Assembly (NCBI GenBank): GCA_009103225.1
Contig: RHPI01001037.1
Coordinates: 596,487 to 660,486 of the forward strand
DNA length: 64,000 nt
Direction: 5' to 3'
DNA from: Chlorokybus atmophyticus
Lineage: Eukaryota; Streptophyta; Chlorokybophyceae; Chlorokybales; Chlorokybaceae
Positions 48,206 through 61,054 of this stretch are shown here, piece after piece (position 1 is the first letter of the stretch; each line of letters opens with the position of its first letter). A program made the translations under genes and the position numbers. The notes beneath the pieces are model-generated. The model did not search any database, had not been told where the DNA came from, and saw nothing but the letters and a program-made list of their open reading frames with translations.

Positions 48206-50925
48206 ATGAACGACGAGGACGTAGTTGTCTCGGATTCTGATGCTCCCAGCGGACTTGAGTCGCTGCGTCAATTGTTTGCTTTTTATTGCGGTAAATCAGT
48301 GCTTGGCAGTGGCTAGCATGTGAATTCTTCACGCACTCACAGCATGCTTGTTAACTGTGGATTGTCCAAGTTTTAACCTTGCGTGACTTGCTTGTGGCAA
48401 TTGGTTCGCATGTCCTTCTTGTTCTGAATCAGGTTACGGCATAATTTGAGACCGCACCATGACTTTGTAGTACGCGTAATTGCTAGCTTTGACATGTGGT
48501 CGTACATGCAGCACTTACCCTAATTCGTCTAAATCCGAAGAGATTCAACCCTGCCAGCCTAGCATGTGCGTTGGTAGCATGGTATCATGACAAGCCGCCA
48601 CATGCTCATCGTCCGCGTGTGTCTCACAGTTAACTCTGTCACCTCTAAGACTCCCCCTTGTCAACTTGTCATGGATTGTGCTCACGGCTTCACACGCTTC
48701 CAACAGCAGCAACCAGCAATGAATGGCGCTGTGCCCAGCATGGTGCGTAGTCACTGGGGCCAGGACCTAGTGCCCTCTCCTGTGTCAATCTACTATTGGG
48801 TTGCAGATGCAAAATGGGAGTGCTTGAGTTATACAATTGCAAGAAGCTTGCTTGATATTGTCGTGTTGAAACAGAATGCCCTTACGGCAGTTGCATGCGT
48901 ACTAGCTGCGGGTAAAGTCATAGTTGGCTACGACAGGCGTACCGAGGACGATGCATGTCTTTGCCTTGATCAGACTTTGTTGGTGATTGACACAGCAATG
49001 GCCAAATGCAGGAATCTTTGTCAATCCCAACTCCAAGCTCGTTCGCCACAGTCTTGCCGAGCTGTCGGCACATGCTGGTGCACATGGCTTGTTAGGGTAA
49101 GTGGTGATGTTGTTGCCCTGCGAGTGGTTGACATTGCCTACTTTGCGCGTTCACTAGTGTTGTCTGCTGTGTAAGGTTGTCGCGTTGTTGATAGTGTCGC
49201 AGCCAGAAGCATCCATTATTCACTTGACTTGTCCAAGTTCTCGGCTGAGCCACTTTGCTTTACTGACTGTTGGCAGGCGTTGCGTGCTTCCTGGCCTCAA
49301 GCAGCTGGCAGCTGAGTTGCACGTTCAGGTAGGATATTGGACAAGGGAAAAATGTGTCTGCCTATCAGCTGCTGCTTTCAACTGAGGGTGGCCCGTTCGC
49401 AGTCTCTGGACGCCTGGCAGTTTACACAGTTCTACAGCTTTGCGCACTTTGCTCTGCGTGAATCAGGACAGAAAAGCATAAGTAAGCACCCAGAACATAC
49501 AGCTTAGTGGCTATGCGCTCTTCGTAACATCCATCTGCGTGACATTTCGGCAGCGATCATTGGTCGTTGTACGGCTGCATGTGTCAGTTGGACTGTAGTC
49601 ACTCATCCTCCTGCTCGTGTTGCAGCTGTGGATGCTGCTGTGGATGCTTGGCGGTTCGTGTTGGCGGGGCGCTTTCGACTTATTAACCGCTGGTGTGCCT
49701 TTGTCAAGGTACATAAGCGAGTGTGGGTGGTTTGACTGTATGCAGGTGGTGTGTGTTACTGGCTGAGTAGCATGTGCGACTGGCAGAGTCATCACCGGTT
49801 TGCCGTGTCTGAAGATACATGGCGTCAAGTTTTGGACTTCAGCCGCATTGTTCATGAAGACTTGAGCAACTATGACTTTGAAGGTAGGCCTAGTACATCG
49901 TCACCGCTGGTCAGCCTCCTTTAACTTGTTTGGGTCCATGACCCATCCAAATCCTTGCTCTTAGCTTTGTCCAGCTGCCAGTTCATGCCGTTAAGCTTTG
50001 TTTCTTCCAAGGCACTTATCAAGACTGTCATCAACTGATTAAGCTGCTGTGTGCTAGGTGCTTGGCCAGTGCTTATCGATGAGTTTGTAGAGTCGGTTGA
50101 GGGGTACGTTTTGGTGCCATTACGCTTGCTTATCTGCTTGTGGTAATCCAACTCATAGCATTGATTGAAGTTTCCAGTAGGGTGGCTGATGAAGCCGTTG
50201 GCAGCGGGTGTGGTAATTGTGGTTCGGGTGGACTTCGCAGATGCAGGAGCGAAAACTTGAGCTTGAGCAATCTCTGCTTGGGTGGAGGCAGTGCCCGACT
50301 CATGCCAACAACGCACGGCGAGCCAACCGCAACGGTGATTGGTGGAGTGGGTAGCAAACGGCGGCTGTCGATCGCGCAGAAGAGCTCCCTAAGCACGGTC
50401 GCCGTGGACGGAATTTCTGCAAAGTTTGCCGCGTTGTCGCCGCCCGCTCGTGGCGTGCGTCATGGCGAAGCACCTTGGCACCTTCCTCAACACCAGAAGC
50501 GCGCGCGCTACGAGCCGTCCGCGTGGACCTTCGAACGAGCAGAAGCACCGGCAACAAGCTCGGCGGCGGAGTGCATCATGAGAGAGGACGCAGAAGACTT
50601 CCCGTTTGCCACAGGTATCAGCATCGCTTCGACGTCATATGCGAATGAAGATGTGAGAAGTCTAGTGCAATCGAAGGGGTTGTCAGACGCGGCATGCAGT
50701 CCTTCTGCTGCACCCTTACATCACAAAAACTGCGACTATCATCATACGCCTCCCAGCAGCAGTCTTGGCGGCAGCCCGTCAAGCAGCTGGCAGGTTCACC
50801 ATGTGCTTGATGAGTCCATGACACGTTCAGAGTTCCCTTCTGTAGGCACCAGTGTAGGCTGCACTGTAGATGATGTTAGTTTGCAACCACTGCGTCCAGC
50901 AATGTCATTTCAGTTAGCCGTTTAG
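48206..50925 (+). CDS. AAR3/DCN1-like cullin-neddylation (PONY domain) protein with long C-terminal tail
   Basis: DCN1-type proteins promote NEDD8 transfer to cullins; AAR3 is the plant member linked to auxin response. Exon 1 from ATG 48206 reads MNDEDVVVSDSDAPSGLESL and RQLFAFYC. The PONY domain is clear downstream: LDAWQFTQFYSFAHFALRES then GQKSI (about 49402-49480), DAWRFVLAGRFRLINRWCAF (49627-49709), VSEDTWRQVLDFSRIVHEDL then SNYDFE (to 49883), and GAWPVLIDEFVESVE (50058-50103). These match AAR3 (LAGRFRLLNRWC, SEDTWQQVL, GAWPVLIDDFVE) better than animal DCN1. The exon 50178-50925, in phase, adds about 250 residues rich in Ser/Ala with a basic HQKRARYEPS patch and no recognised domain. Exons between 48.3 and 49.4 kb were only partly resolved. 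Confidence 0.85.
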
Positions 50926-51398
50926 ATTTGTTGGCGGTCAATTTGAGCAGGCATGCGCGATTACAATGCAGTAGGGTTGTGTCCATTGATAGGTAGGTTG
51001 TGAGTTGCCGATGATAATAGAGGTTGTCATTGCCAAGGCTTGTGAGTCACAAGTTCTGTCCATTGTTTGCTTCGCAACCCTTCGCCATGATGTTCTTCAA
51101 TCGGATGTCAATGGCAGTGCTCGTGAAACCCTCAATCACATTCACACGAAAAAGCGCTGCGTTTAAGGTGTTGTTTTCAAATTACCTGTGACTGAGGAAG
51201 ATGTTTGATATTCAATCACCATTCTCGTATGCGTGCACCTACAACAGTCACAGAAGCCTTCACACAGAAACCAAGTCCGAGACACACTTAACGGGTCGTT
51301 ACCAAAGGGTCGGGCGGCGAGATTGTTGGTGTGGTCGGGTTGCCGGCGGCGGCGGCGGCGACGACGTCGTCGCTGGCATTATTGTCGCTGTTCGCACA

Positions 51399-54300
51399 AT
51401 GGTGAGGCGACCGGGCGGCGCCTCTGCGCCGTCGCTGCAGCGCCTTGGGCCGGTGTGGGCAGTGGGCGGGGCGGCGCTGGTCATACTGGTGGTTATGCTG
51501 GCCGTCAACGTTGTGGCCCTGCGGATCAGGCAGGTCAACGGCAGCAGGGCGGCTGCGGCCGTGGCTGCCGCCAAAGAAGCCAACTGGGCCGTGCCAAGAC
51601 AGAGCACAGGCAGGCCTGCCTTCCTCAACCCTCAGTCTGATCGCACCTCAATGGAGGTTTGCCGCCGGTGAGACGCATACCAGTATTGCCGTGACTACAG
51701 TTTGTTCTTTAGTTGCATGTTAACAAACGAATTCTCGATTAATGATAGTCAACCAATGATCGTTGCAGCAAGGATGCAAACGTGTCAGCTGCACTGTTGA
51801 GTGCATTGCGAAAAACACGCATGCTTAGTCTGCAGTCATTGTCGGTGGATGCAAGTCGCATGTCAGCTAGTAGCGCAGTGCGTACGCTTGAAAGGTGACA
51901 GTGAAGAGATCTAAGTTGATGTATATGCGCTTGTTGTGCATGCAGCTTGCTGATTGTCGTCTTACAAGCTTGCGATTGATAGCTTCACAGCTCACAGCTT
52001 TGCACAGCTGTGCACGCCTGTCTTCTTGTTGTCAGACAAGGCTTGCGCTAGACTGGTCACCATAGTCAATGCACAGTTTGATTAAGTTGGTGCATTCGCA
52101 ACACAGTGAATTGGCCATGACCTGTGTATTAATACTCACACTCTACAACTCGTGCTTGTGTCGTCACTTGACAATCGTCACGCTAGGTGTCAAAGTGTAC
52201 AACCAATTGCAACTTGTCTACGTAGTTCATACATGATTTACCTGAAGGTACACCTGCACTTCTGTTGCAGTACACAACATAGATAAGCGTGTGCACTCTG
52301 AGAATGCCTCCTGCATTCAAATTGTCAAAGTAAATATTTAGCAACAGATGGCAACACTTATAGGATATCGAACGAGTGAGGCCGCGACACGGCTAATGTC
52401 GCAACGAGCAAAGCGAGTGCGACCTAAGCCGTTTCGCCGCCGCAACGAGTGCGATATCATACTTATGGAATGGGCCATGCAATATGGCCCTGCTAATTCT
52501 CATATCGATGCCTCCTCTGCACACAGATCGTCAGAGGAGAACTCAATACGGCCTATGTCGGTTGTAGATCGGACGGCTTAAGTTGCATTTCGGACCAGAC
52601 AATTCGATGAAGGCAGCCATCATTTTGCAGTAATAGACAATACAAGCACTGATTAAATACTCGGCAGGCATTGGGCGAGAGGTTTGGATGAGAAGGTGGC
52701 CGGCAAGCTGCGCAACATGACAATCTTCTTCGCGCTCAACCTGCACAACAACGACATGGTCGCGGGCCATCTGTTCAGCGAGCTGACGCGCCTACTTGCG
52801 CTGCTCGACATGAAGAACATCTTCGTGTCCGTGTACGAGTCCGGCAGCCAGGACATGACCACGACGTGGCTCTCGCTGTTTGACACCACCTTGACGCTGA
52901 TGGGCGCCCCACACAAAGTGAGTACTGCCAACATGTCAGTACGTGGACGCATCGACCGCCTTTGACACAACATGCTGAATCGAATACAGTTGTGTGCGGG
53001 GCCACACTGCGTGGCTGCAGGTGGTGATGAGCTCCACGGATGTGCGCGGGTCCAAGACTCGCATAGAGTTTCTCGCCGACATGCGCAACAAGGCCATGCA
53101 GCCGCTGTACGAGGGTGAGAGGCACAAGTACGAGCGCGTGCTGTTCCTCAACGACGTGTTCGTGTGCGCGGAGGACGCCATGCTGCTGCTGCTGCACGAC
53201 GCGCACATTGCCTCAGGCTTTGATGTCAACTTCATGGATTGGGGCAGGCGCCGCATCCAGTTCTACGACAACTGGGTCGCCCGCGACATAAACGGCGAGT
53301 ACATGGGCCTCGTCCCGCCCTTTGCACATGTCAAGTCCAACCAAGAACTCTTTGAGAAAGCCCTGCCGTTCCCGGTAAGCAACATTTGAGCGTTTATCAA
53401 CACATTTATGTTGTATGGTTGCGCTCCAGCACCACGCTTGCCATGGCCAGGTGGCTTTTGCACATTATGACACCACATTCCACACGTAGCATAAGTTAAC
53501 TGCTTCACTCTGTATTATGCCGGCAGATTGGTACTGTGAACGCAAGCTTAACAGGATGCTGCAGACAGCACAGTACATATCAACCATGACAGTGATAGTT
53601 ATTTTGCCCCATGTCAACACTTCACATTTATATGCACGAGTGTACATTTTACATGTTACCTATGCAATTGCCCAAGGTTATGGCAATGCAGATAACATGG
53701 TTCAAACTGGACAGGTGCACTGCACCTGGAATGGTATGGTCAATCTGGACGCGAGCATCTTTTACGACAAGGGCATCCGCTTCCGCACGCGCAGGTGGCG
53801 CGGGGAGTGCGCAGAGTCCGAGTGCTGGCACTTCTGCAACGACGTGTGGGGTGCGTTTGGGACTGCCCGCATCGTCATTGACCCGCGCGTGTACATGTCG
53901 TACAACGGCCAGACCTTCCAAGCCCTCGACATGGCGCGCCAGAAGAAGGTGCCCAACGGCGCGCCTTTTGATGTTGGCATCAGACCCAATCCCTTCCAGG
54001 AGCCGATGGTCCTCGAAGGGTGGCTCATCAACGACACACTGAGGCACATCGACTTCCCCATCCCGCCGCCGCTACTCAACAAGTAGGAGTTGCTTGTGTT
54101 GTGAGTCCAGGGTTAAGGAAGTGACAAAATGTTGACGGTTGTGTGTTCTCTTGTAGGTGTTGCCCGATGCAAGATGACAGAGATGATGCCAGCTGGGACC
54201 TTTGTTACTGGGAAAAGTCGGTGGGCCCAGGATCCGTGTATCATGAAGACCCCGCAGTTGGCGCTCCCACCTGCGATGCAGGGGCTCAACCCGCTGCGAG

Positions 54301-54739
54301 CGGCGCCTCCCACGTGTTTATTGCCGTCACCCTCGTGGATGGCGAGGAGGTGTCTGTCACGCTGGCGCAGGAGCTTGAAGTGTTGGTCGCCAAGCATGCG
54401 GGCCGGGTTCTGGTGTCTATACTCGCTGTCGGTGGCGGAACCGAGTGGCACGCATGGAGGTCAATGTTGATGGCACTTTTCATCAATCTTCGCGTGCTGC
54501 ATGAGCACCACTGGACCCCTAGCTTGCAAGCTTCGGGGAAGAGTGCGCACTGGGATGCTTTGTCCAGATGGAAACAGCATTCACAACTCTCTTCGGTGCC
54601 CGCTGCTGTCGTCGGAAGCCAGCCCTTCTGTGCGAAGAACGTACTCACAGCTTTGTCTGCTAGCAGCGCACGGCAGGCATGTAGTGAAGAGCTGTTAAGA
54701 CAGACACCGGGTAACGGGTTTGTAATGTGCAATGGGTGA
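51399..54739 (+). CDS. CAP59/CMT1-type (GT69) glycosyltransferase, type II membrane protein
   Basis: The domain matches the cryptococcal alpha-1,3-mannosyltransferase/CAP59 family, probably acting in the Golgi on glycoprotein or polysaccharide glycans. Exon 1 (51399-51656) has a short basic N-terminus, then a membrane anchor (WAVGGAALVILVVMLAVNVV). A likely exon lies at 51770-51894. The catalytic region comes from exons at about 52668-52917 (RNMTIFFALNLHNNDMVAGH, then VSVYESGSQD), 53021-53374 (VLFLNDVFVCAEDAMLLL, then INFMDWG-like FMDWGRRRIQFYDNWVARDI) and 53715-54082 (WNGMVNLDASIFYDKGIRFR, then CWHFCNDVWG and IDPRVYMSYN). A splice AA|GTAGGA to 54157 avoids the TAG at 54084 and adds about 190 residues ending VMCNG. 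If unspliced, the protein ends NNK-like at LLNK. The tail has no recognised domain. Confidence 0.85.
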
Positions 54740-56060
54740 TTCTGCAGTAGTAACATGGTTTTCCATACTTTTGTTGCTGTCTCATGCGCAGCCAGGTAGA
54801 CAACACTTGCTTGAAGTGCGCACGCACACTCCATTGGTAACATGGGTTTCCATAGTCTTGTTGCTGTGCTCATGCGCAAGCTAGATAGACAAGACTTGGT
54901 TGAAGTGCGTACGCACACTCCAGTCAATGCGCGGCCATGTGCATTAGTATTGATACCCTGTTAATGTCTTCATACTCAAGTTGTTCATGCGCAAGCTAGA
55001 AGACTGGCTGAACCAGATATGTACACTCTAGACAATATACCAGGGTGCGATGGTTTGCCACCTGCAATATGTGTGCTGAAGAGCCGAAGAGATGTGCAGA
55101 AAGGTGCAGAGTCTCATCTGCAAATGCCGGGATGCTTGTTAAGAAAGCACACATTCCCCTGTACAGATTTATCTGTACCCTGCGTGCTGGGCGTGGCGCT
55201 AAGTTGGTAGGTGGCCAAGCGCGCAGTGGCAGGTCAGCCTGCAGCCTCCTTAAGCCTCGGTCACACACGTCCGAGTTTGGTCTGATTTCGCGTTTCGGCC
55301 GACGAAACGCGGTTAAACGCCATGTGTGACCGCCGACATCATGTGGCGTTTCCACCGCGTCAGGTTCTGTTACACGCAACGCGGGTTGAAGGTTGAAACG
55401 TACCCCCCCCCCCCCAGGGGGGTGGTAGCTAAACGTTACGAAAAGATACCCGAGAAAATGAACCCTAACGCCAACGTCACGCACTGTGGTGTAGGAATGC
55501 GGAATTCGTGCATGCAAGGTCGCATGCCATATTCACATGTGACCGGAGGTTTGTGACCGCAGTTGGCGGATCGTGAATTCCTTACAGCCACGTTTTATCT
55601 GGCAGTGCTCGTGACTCGTGATTGATCTGTATCTGGTATACTGACATGCTGCTATTTGGTGGAGTGGTTGATCTTCTACCAGGAAGTTGCAGTGACTGTG
55701 TAAATTGCAACCAATTGTGGTTGCTATAACAGAGATTGGCACGCTGTGTTGTGCGGGCGCGTGCTGTGCTTTATTCGATATTATTGTGGGCTGACTAGTC
55801 GCTGGAAACAATGCAATTGTGGTTGGATAAAACCCCGTCAAACACCATGCATTGTCGCACACCAACGGACTGCCCACTATAAGGTTTTAACTCGTACTGC
55901 ACACAATGCTGGATGCAGCGTCAACAGCCAGCGCTGCAGCTGTCATTACTTTCAGATACAAGTAGAGCTTCTAGAGATGACGGGAGTCATTGCAAACTCC
56001 TTCAATGCAATTCCTCAAGGCGTCCAATCGGCTATTGCACGGGCATGCAGAATAACAGCT
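54740..56060. other. Intergenic region with poly-C tract
   Basis: Between the GT69 gene and RPL10. A near-duplicate pair of about 70 bp (CATGGTTTCCATA...CTTGTTGCTG) at about 54750-54830 and 54840-54915 forms a tandem repeat. A 13-C run lies at 55403-55415. No exon recognised. Confidence 0.5.
55403..55415 (+). repeat. Poly-C tract (13 C)
   Basis: A run of 13 C followed by AGGGGGG, which could fold back on it. Confidence 0.95.
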
Positions 56061-57794
<1,734 letters not shown>

Positions 57795-59199
57795 GGCGGC
57801 GGAAGCTCCCCGGCAGCGCTCTCTCCCGGCACCGGCGCCGGGCAAGGTCAAAGAGGCCCACGACGCCGCCGCGGCTGCTATGAGACGGCTGGATCGACGG
57901 AGGAGAGGGCCCGCCTTCTTATCGACGGCTGTTGTCGCGTGCGCGAGCTGGAACCTTCGGACCTGCGTGGCGTACCACGCACGCACCACGTACGTACCAA
58001 TAGCGTACCCGCCGGGAGGATTGGCCTCAATTAGGGAATCTGCTTGACATCACATTGATGACGCGTAATGTTAAACGCGGATTGAGGGCCTTACTAAGCA
58101 ATCTCCGTATGGCTCGCGCGTTGTCATGAGAAAATTAACCCTAGGCACAGCCTGACTGTACTGTGACTGCAACGCAGCCACAGCGACCAAGGCTTCACCG
58201 AGCCCGTCCACGGCGGCAGCGGCGGCGGTGGCGGTGGCGGTGGCGGCAGGCAAGAGAAGAACGGGAGGAGCTGCGGGTGCAGTGCAGGCTGGAAAGGGCA
58301 TTCTGAACGGCGTTGTGTACCCCAGGTGCCTCGTCGTTGCTTGTTGTGTGACTTGTGCGGGCTGTCAAGCCGTTTTTCGCGCACCTCCCTCACCCCAGGC
58401 TCGAGCACGGTTATTGTTTGGTTGGTTGTGGTTCAGTGAACTCCTCCAACCAAGCGCGTGCAGGTGTTGCTCCAGTCCGATCGTTGTATATCGCAGACAT
58501 ACGCAAAAGTGACACTCACACACAGTCATCATCGCACTCACGCAGGTAGCTTGAAAGCACATTGTGAGTCACGTATGCATTGACAATGGCGTCAGTTTCT
58601 GTGCTACACGCGCATGCATGCATTAGATGCAGTCACCAACGTCTGCACACACACAGTCACAACCAGTCACATGCATGCATGCACGCACGCATGCTCTCAA
58701 TTGCACTGTCATTCACGTCACAAGCTCCCACACAGGTAGAGCTGCAGGCGGCGAGCTAATCCTGGGTTCTCCCGTCTTCGATGGCGAGTGCGGCGTCCCT
58801 CTAGAGGTGATGTCATCACATGCGTGCGTGTGCAGGTGCTGCCACATCTACAGCATGCACGCGCGTGCGCGCAAGCACACATATGAGACACGAATATGGC
58901 GCCTATGCATACACATCCATGCATTTATATGTACGCCTACATCAAACACACATGCGCTTGGGTGTGCACACGCAAGAGCAAGTGTTGTAGTTGTACATGT
59001 ATGCAGCACGCATTTTGCACACATGCACACATGCCAGCAGCTTCGCTCTCTTGCACGCCTTTTGCAGGCACAAATACGTACACAGGCACGCCTGCAGCCA
59101 CGCACTCATGCCCGTGCATCTCGCAGATGCCAGAGTACAAGGTTGATTATTCGTGAGGTGGTAGTGCTGCCTGTCTGACCCGCTGCCCCTGCTGCTGAC
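57795..59199. other. Region between divergent RPL10 and zinc-finger genes
   Basis: Contains a GGC/GGT repeat at about 58207-58245, a TGCATGCA-rich stretch at 58605-58700, and CA/TG-rich DNA to about 59050. The two promoters are expected here. Splice-like segments near 58734-58805 and 59072-59109 could be 5' UTR exons of the zinc-finger gene; that is not established. Confidence 0.45.
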
Positions 59200-60067
59200 A
59201 TGAAGGGAGAAAAGCTGGCCGACAATGCGTATAGCAGCTTCAACTATGACGGCGGCGCTGCGTATGGGAACGAGAAGGAAGCTTCACAAGCAGCGCATCC
59301 TAATGGTCAGACAGCTTGCCCCCAACCATTGTTACATAAATGCAATGATTTTGTTGTGCTTATGCTTATGTTGTGGTTATGGTTGTTTCCTGCCAAGAGC
59401 AACTTGCTTGTATGCAGCAGCATACAAACTGTAAGAGTGCTGCGTCCATTAACCAGTATTTGTTCTGAGCAGGCTTGAGTGATGAGTTTCAGCGTCAGAC
59501 CCCTGCTCCTGAAGGCAGGGACTGGTTTTGCCGAATGTGAGTGCATTTGCGCCATATGCATAGATTGGCGCGAGTCGCCAGTGCTGTTAGTATGAGATCG
59601 GGTTGGGAGCAGTGTCATGTCAATCTATGCTTCAGGTGCAACAACGTGAATGAGGCTCGTGCTGGGGTGTGTACAGTATGCGGGTCACCACACCGCGGGA
59701 ACAAGTAAGCATGCCTGCTGAAAGTGAGCATCTCAGCCGACTGCAGAGTTGCACTACTTAGTAGCTCATCTCATGCATTGAATAGCAATTGTACATTGCG
59801 TTGCTCATCGAGTGTTTTTGTTTCCCAGCGGGGTTGAGAAGCAGAGCACAGCTGAACAGGTAACGCATACATAGCAAGCTGAACCAAGAGATGTCAACAG
59901 GCCATCATGTTGCATCACTTTAGGAGTGTTTCTCAATGCAGGTCGCTGTTCTGATGAGCGCTGTGGTTGTGCAGGACGACGAGGTGCGCAAGTGGGTCAA
60001 GGAGGACGGCAAGACAAAAGAAGGCTTGTGGGCCGCCTGTTGCTGCGCTATGTGCCTTCCATGGTGA
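59200..60067 (+). CDS. Small RanBP2-type zinc-finger protein, 131 residues
   Basis: Five exons with matching phases: 59200-59305, 59473-59536, 59636-59704, 59829-59859 and 59942-60067, totalling 396 nt. It starts MKGEKLADNAYSSFNYDGGA. The central motif DWFCRMCNNVNEARAGVCTV, completed by CGS, is a RanBP2-type finger: W-x-C-x2-C, N-N, then C-x2-C. Such fingers bind ubiquitin or single-stranded RNA. The C-terminal exon is acidic/basic (VVQDDEVRKWVKEDGKTKEG) and ends with the cysteine cluster WAACCCAMCLPW, which might be lipidated or bind metal. No function can be assigned beyond the finger. The gene is compact and every splice site was read directly. Confidence 0.85.
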
Positions 60068-61054
60068 TTGCATGCACACGAGCTTGGCCCATTCGTGGTG
60101 GGTGAAGCGGTGCATCAGCATGCCAGTGTGAAATTGGAAACGAAAAGTTTAGCCCTGATGGTTTGTATGGCATCGTAGTTGCACTACTACTCTTACGTGC
60201 ATACGGGCTGCAATCAATAAAGTAGGGCTTTTCGGCAGCTCAAGGATGCAGTAAGGACAACCAACCTTGTTACATATGCACAGTAAGTTTTGTAATGCCA
60301 CCTGCCTTGCCTATTGGCCCATGTGTCGTACCTTATGCAACATGCGGTGCTGATCAGATAACTTAAGGATCGTTACATCTTTCTCTTGAATCTGTGGGAT
60401 CTGTTCACTTTTGCAACTCGACCTGTTTGGTCATGTTGCCAGCATCAGTGCCACACATGTGCCGCACGTTGTATTTGATCCCTTTGTCATGTGGTGGCAT
60501 CTAACGCGCCCTACATACTGATAGGGAAAGGTAGGGGACCTGGAATGCAAGAAGACACTTCTCAGCACATACCACAAGGCAGCCACGGGTACATCAATTA
60601 CAACAATGTGTGCCACATGCGACAGGTTTGCAGGCTGAATAAAGGTATGTGTCCTGTGGCATGTTGTCAAATGACTCAAAGATGATGTTAAGGGTGCAAG
60701 ACCATGCCTGCCTCTGTGTACTGCCTGTCTTCCAGTTTACAGGTTCAAGAATTGCAGATCATGTATCGATGTGTTTCCAGCTAACAGAACTTTGTACAGA
60801 ACTTCTGAGCCTACCTGGCACAGCAAATCGGTTACCCACCAAATTCATCAATGTCTTGGACATTACATTCGAAAAATAATCAGGCCGGTCACTGGACACA
60901 TTTTTCTGAATGTCAATGCGACATCATCCTATGCACTTCACGGCACTATTCGTGAGCAAAACTACCCTAACCTGCCTGTACACAGCTTTGCAAACTGCTG
61001 TGACGCAAGCATGGCACTCTCAACAAGTAAAACAAGATGTCTGCATAAGTTGTG
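60068..61054. other. Gene-free region between convergent genes
   Basis: Lies between the stops of the zinc-finger gene (+) and tafazzin (-). No coding or repeat feature recognised. Confidence 0.5.
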
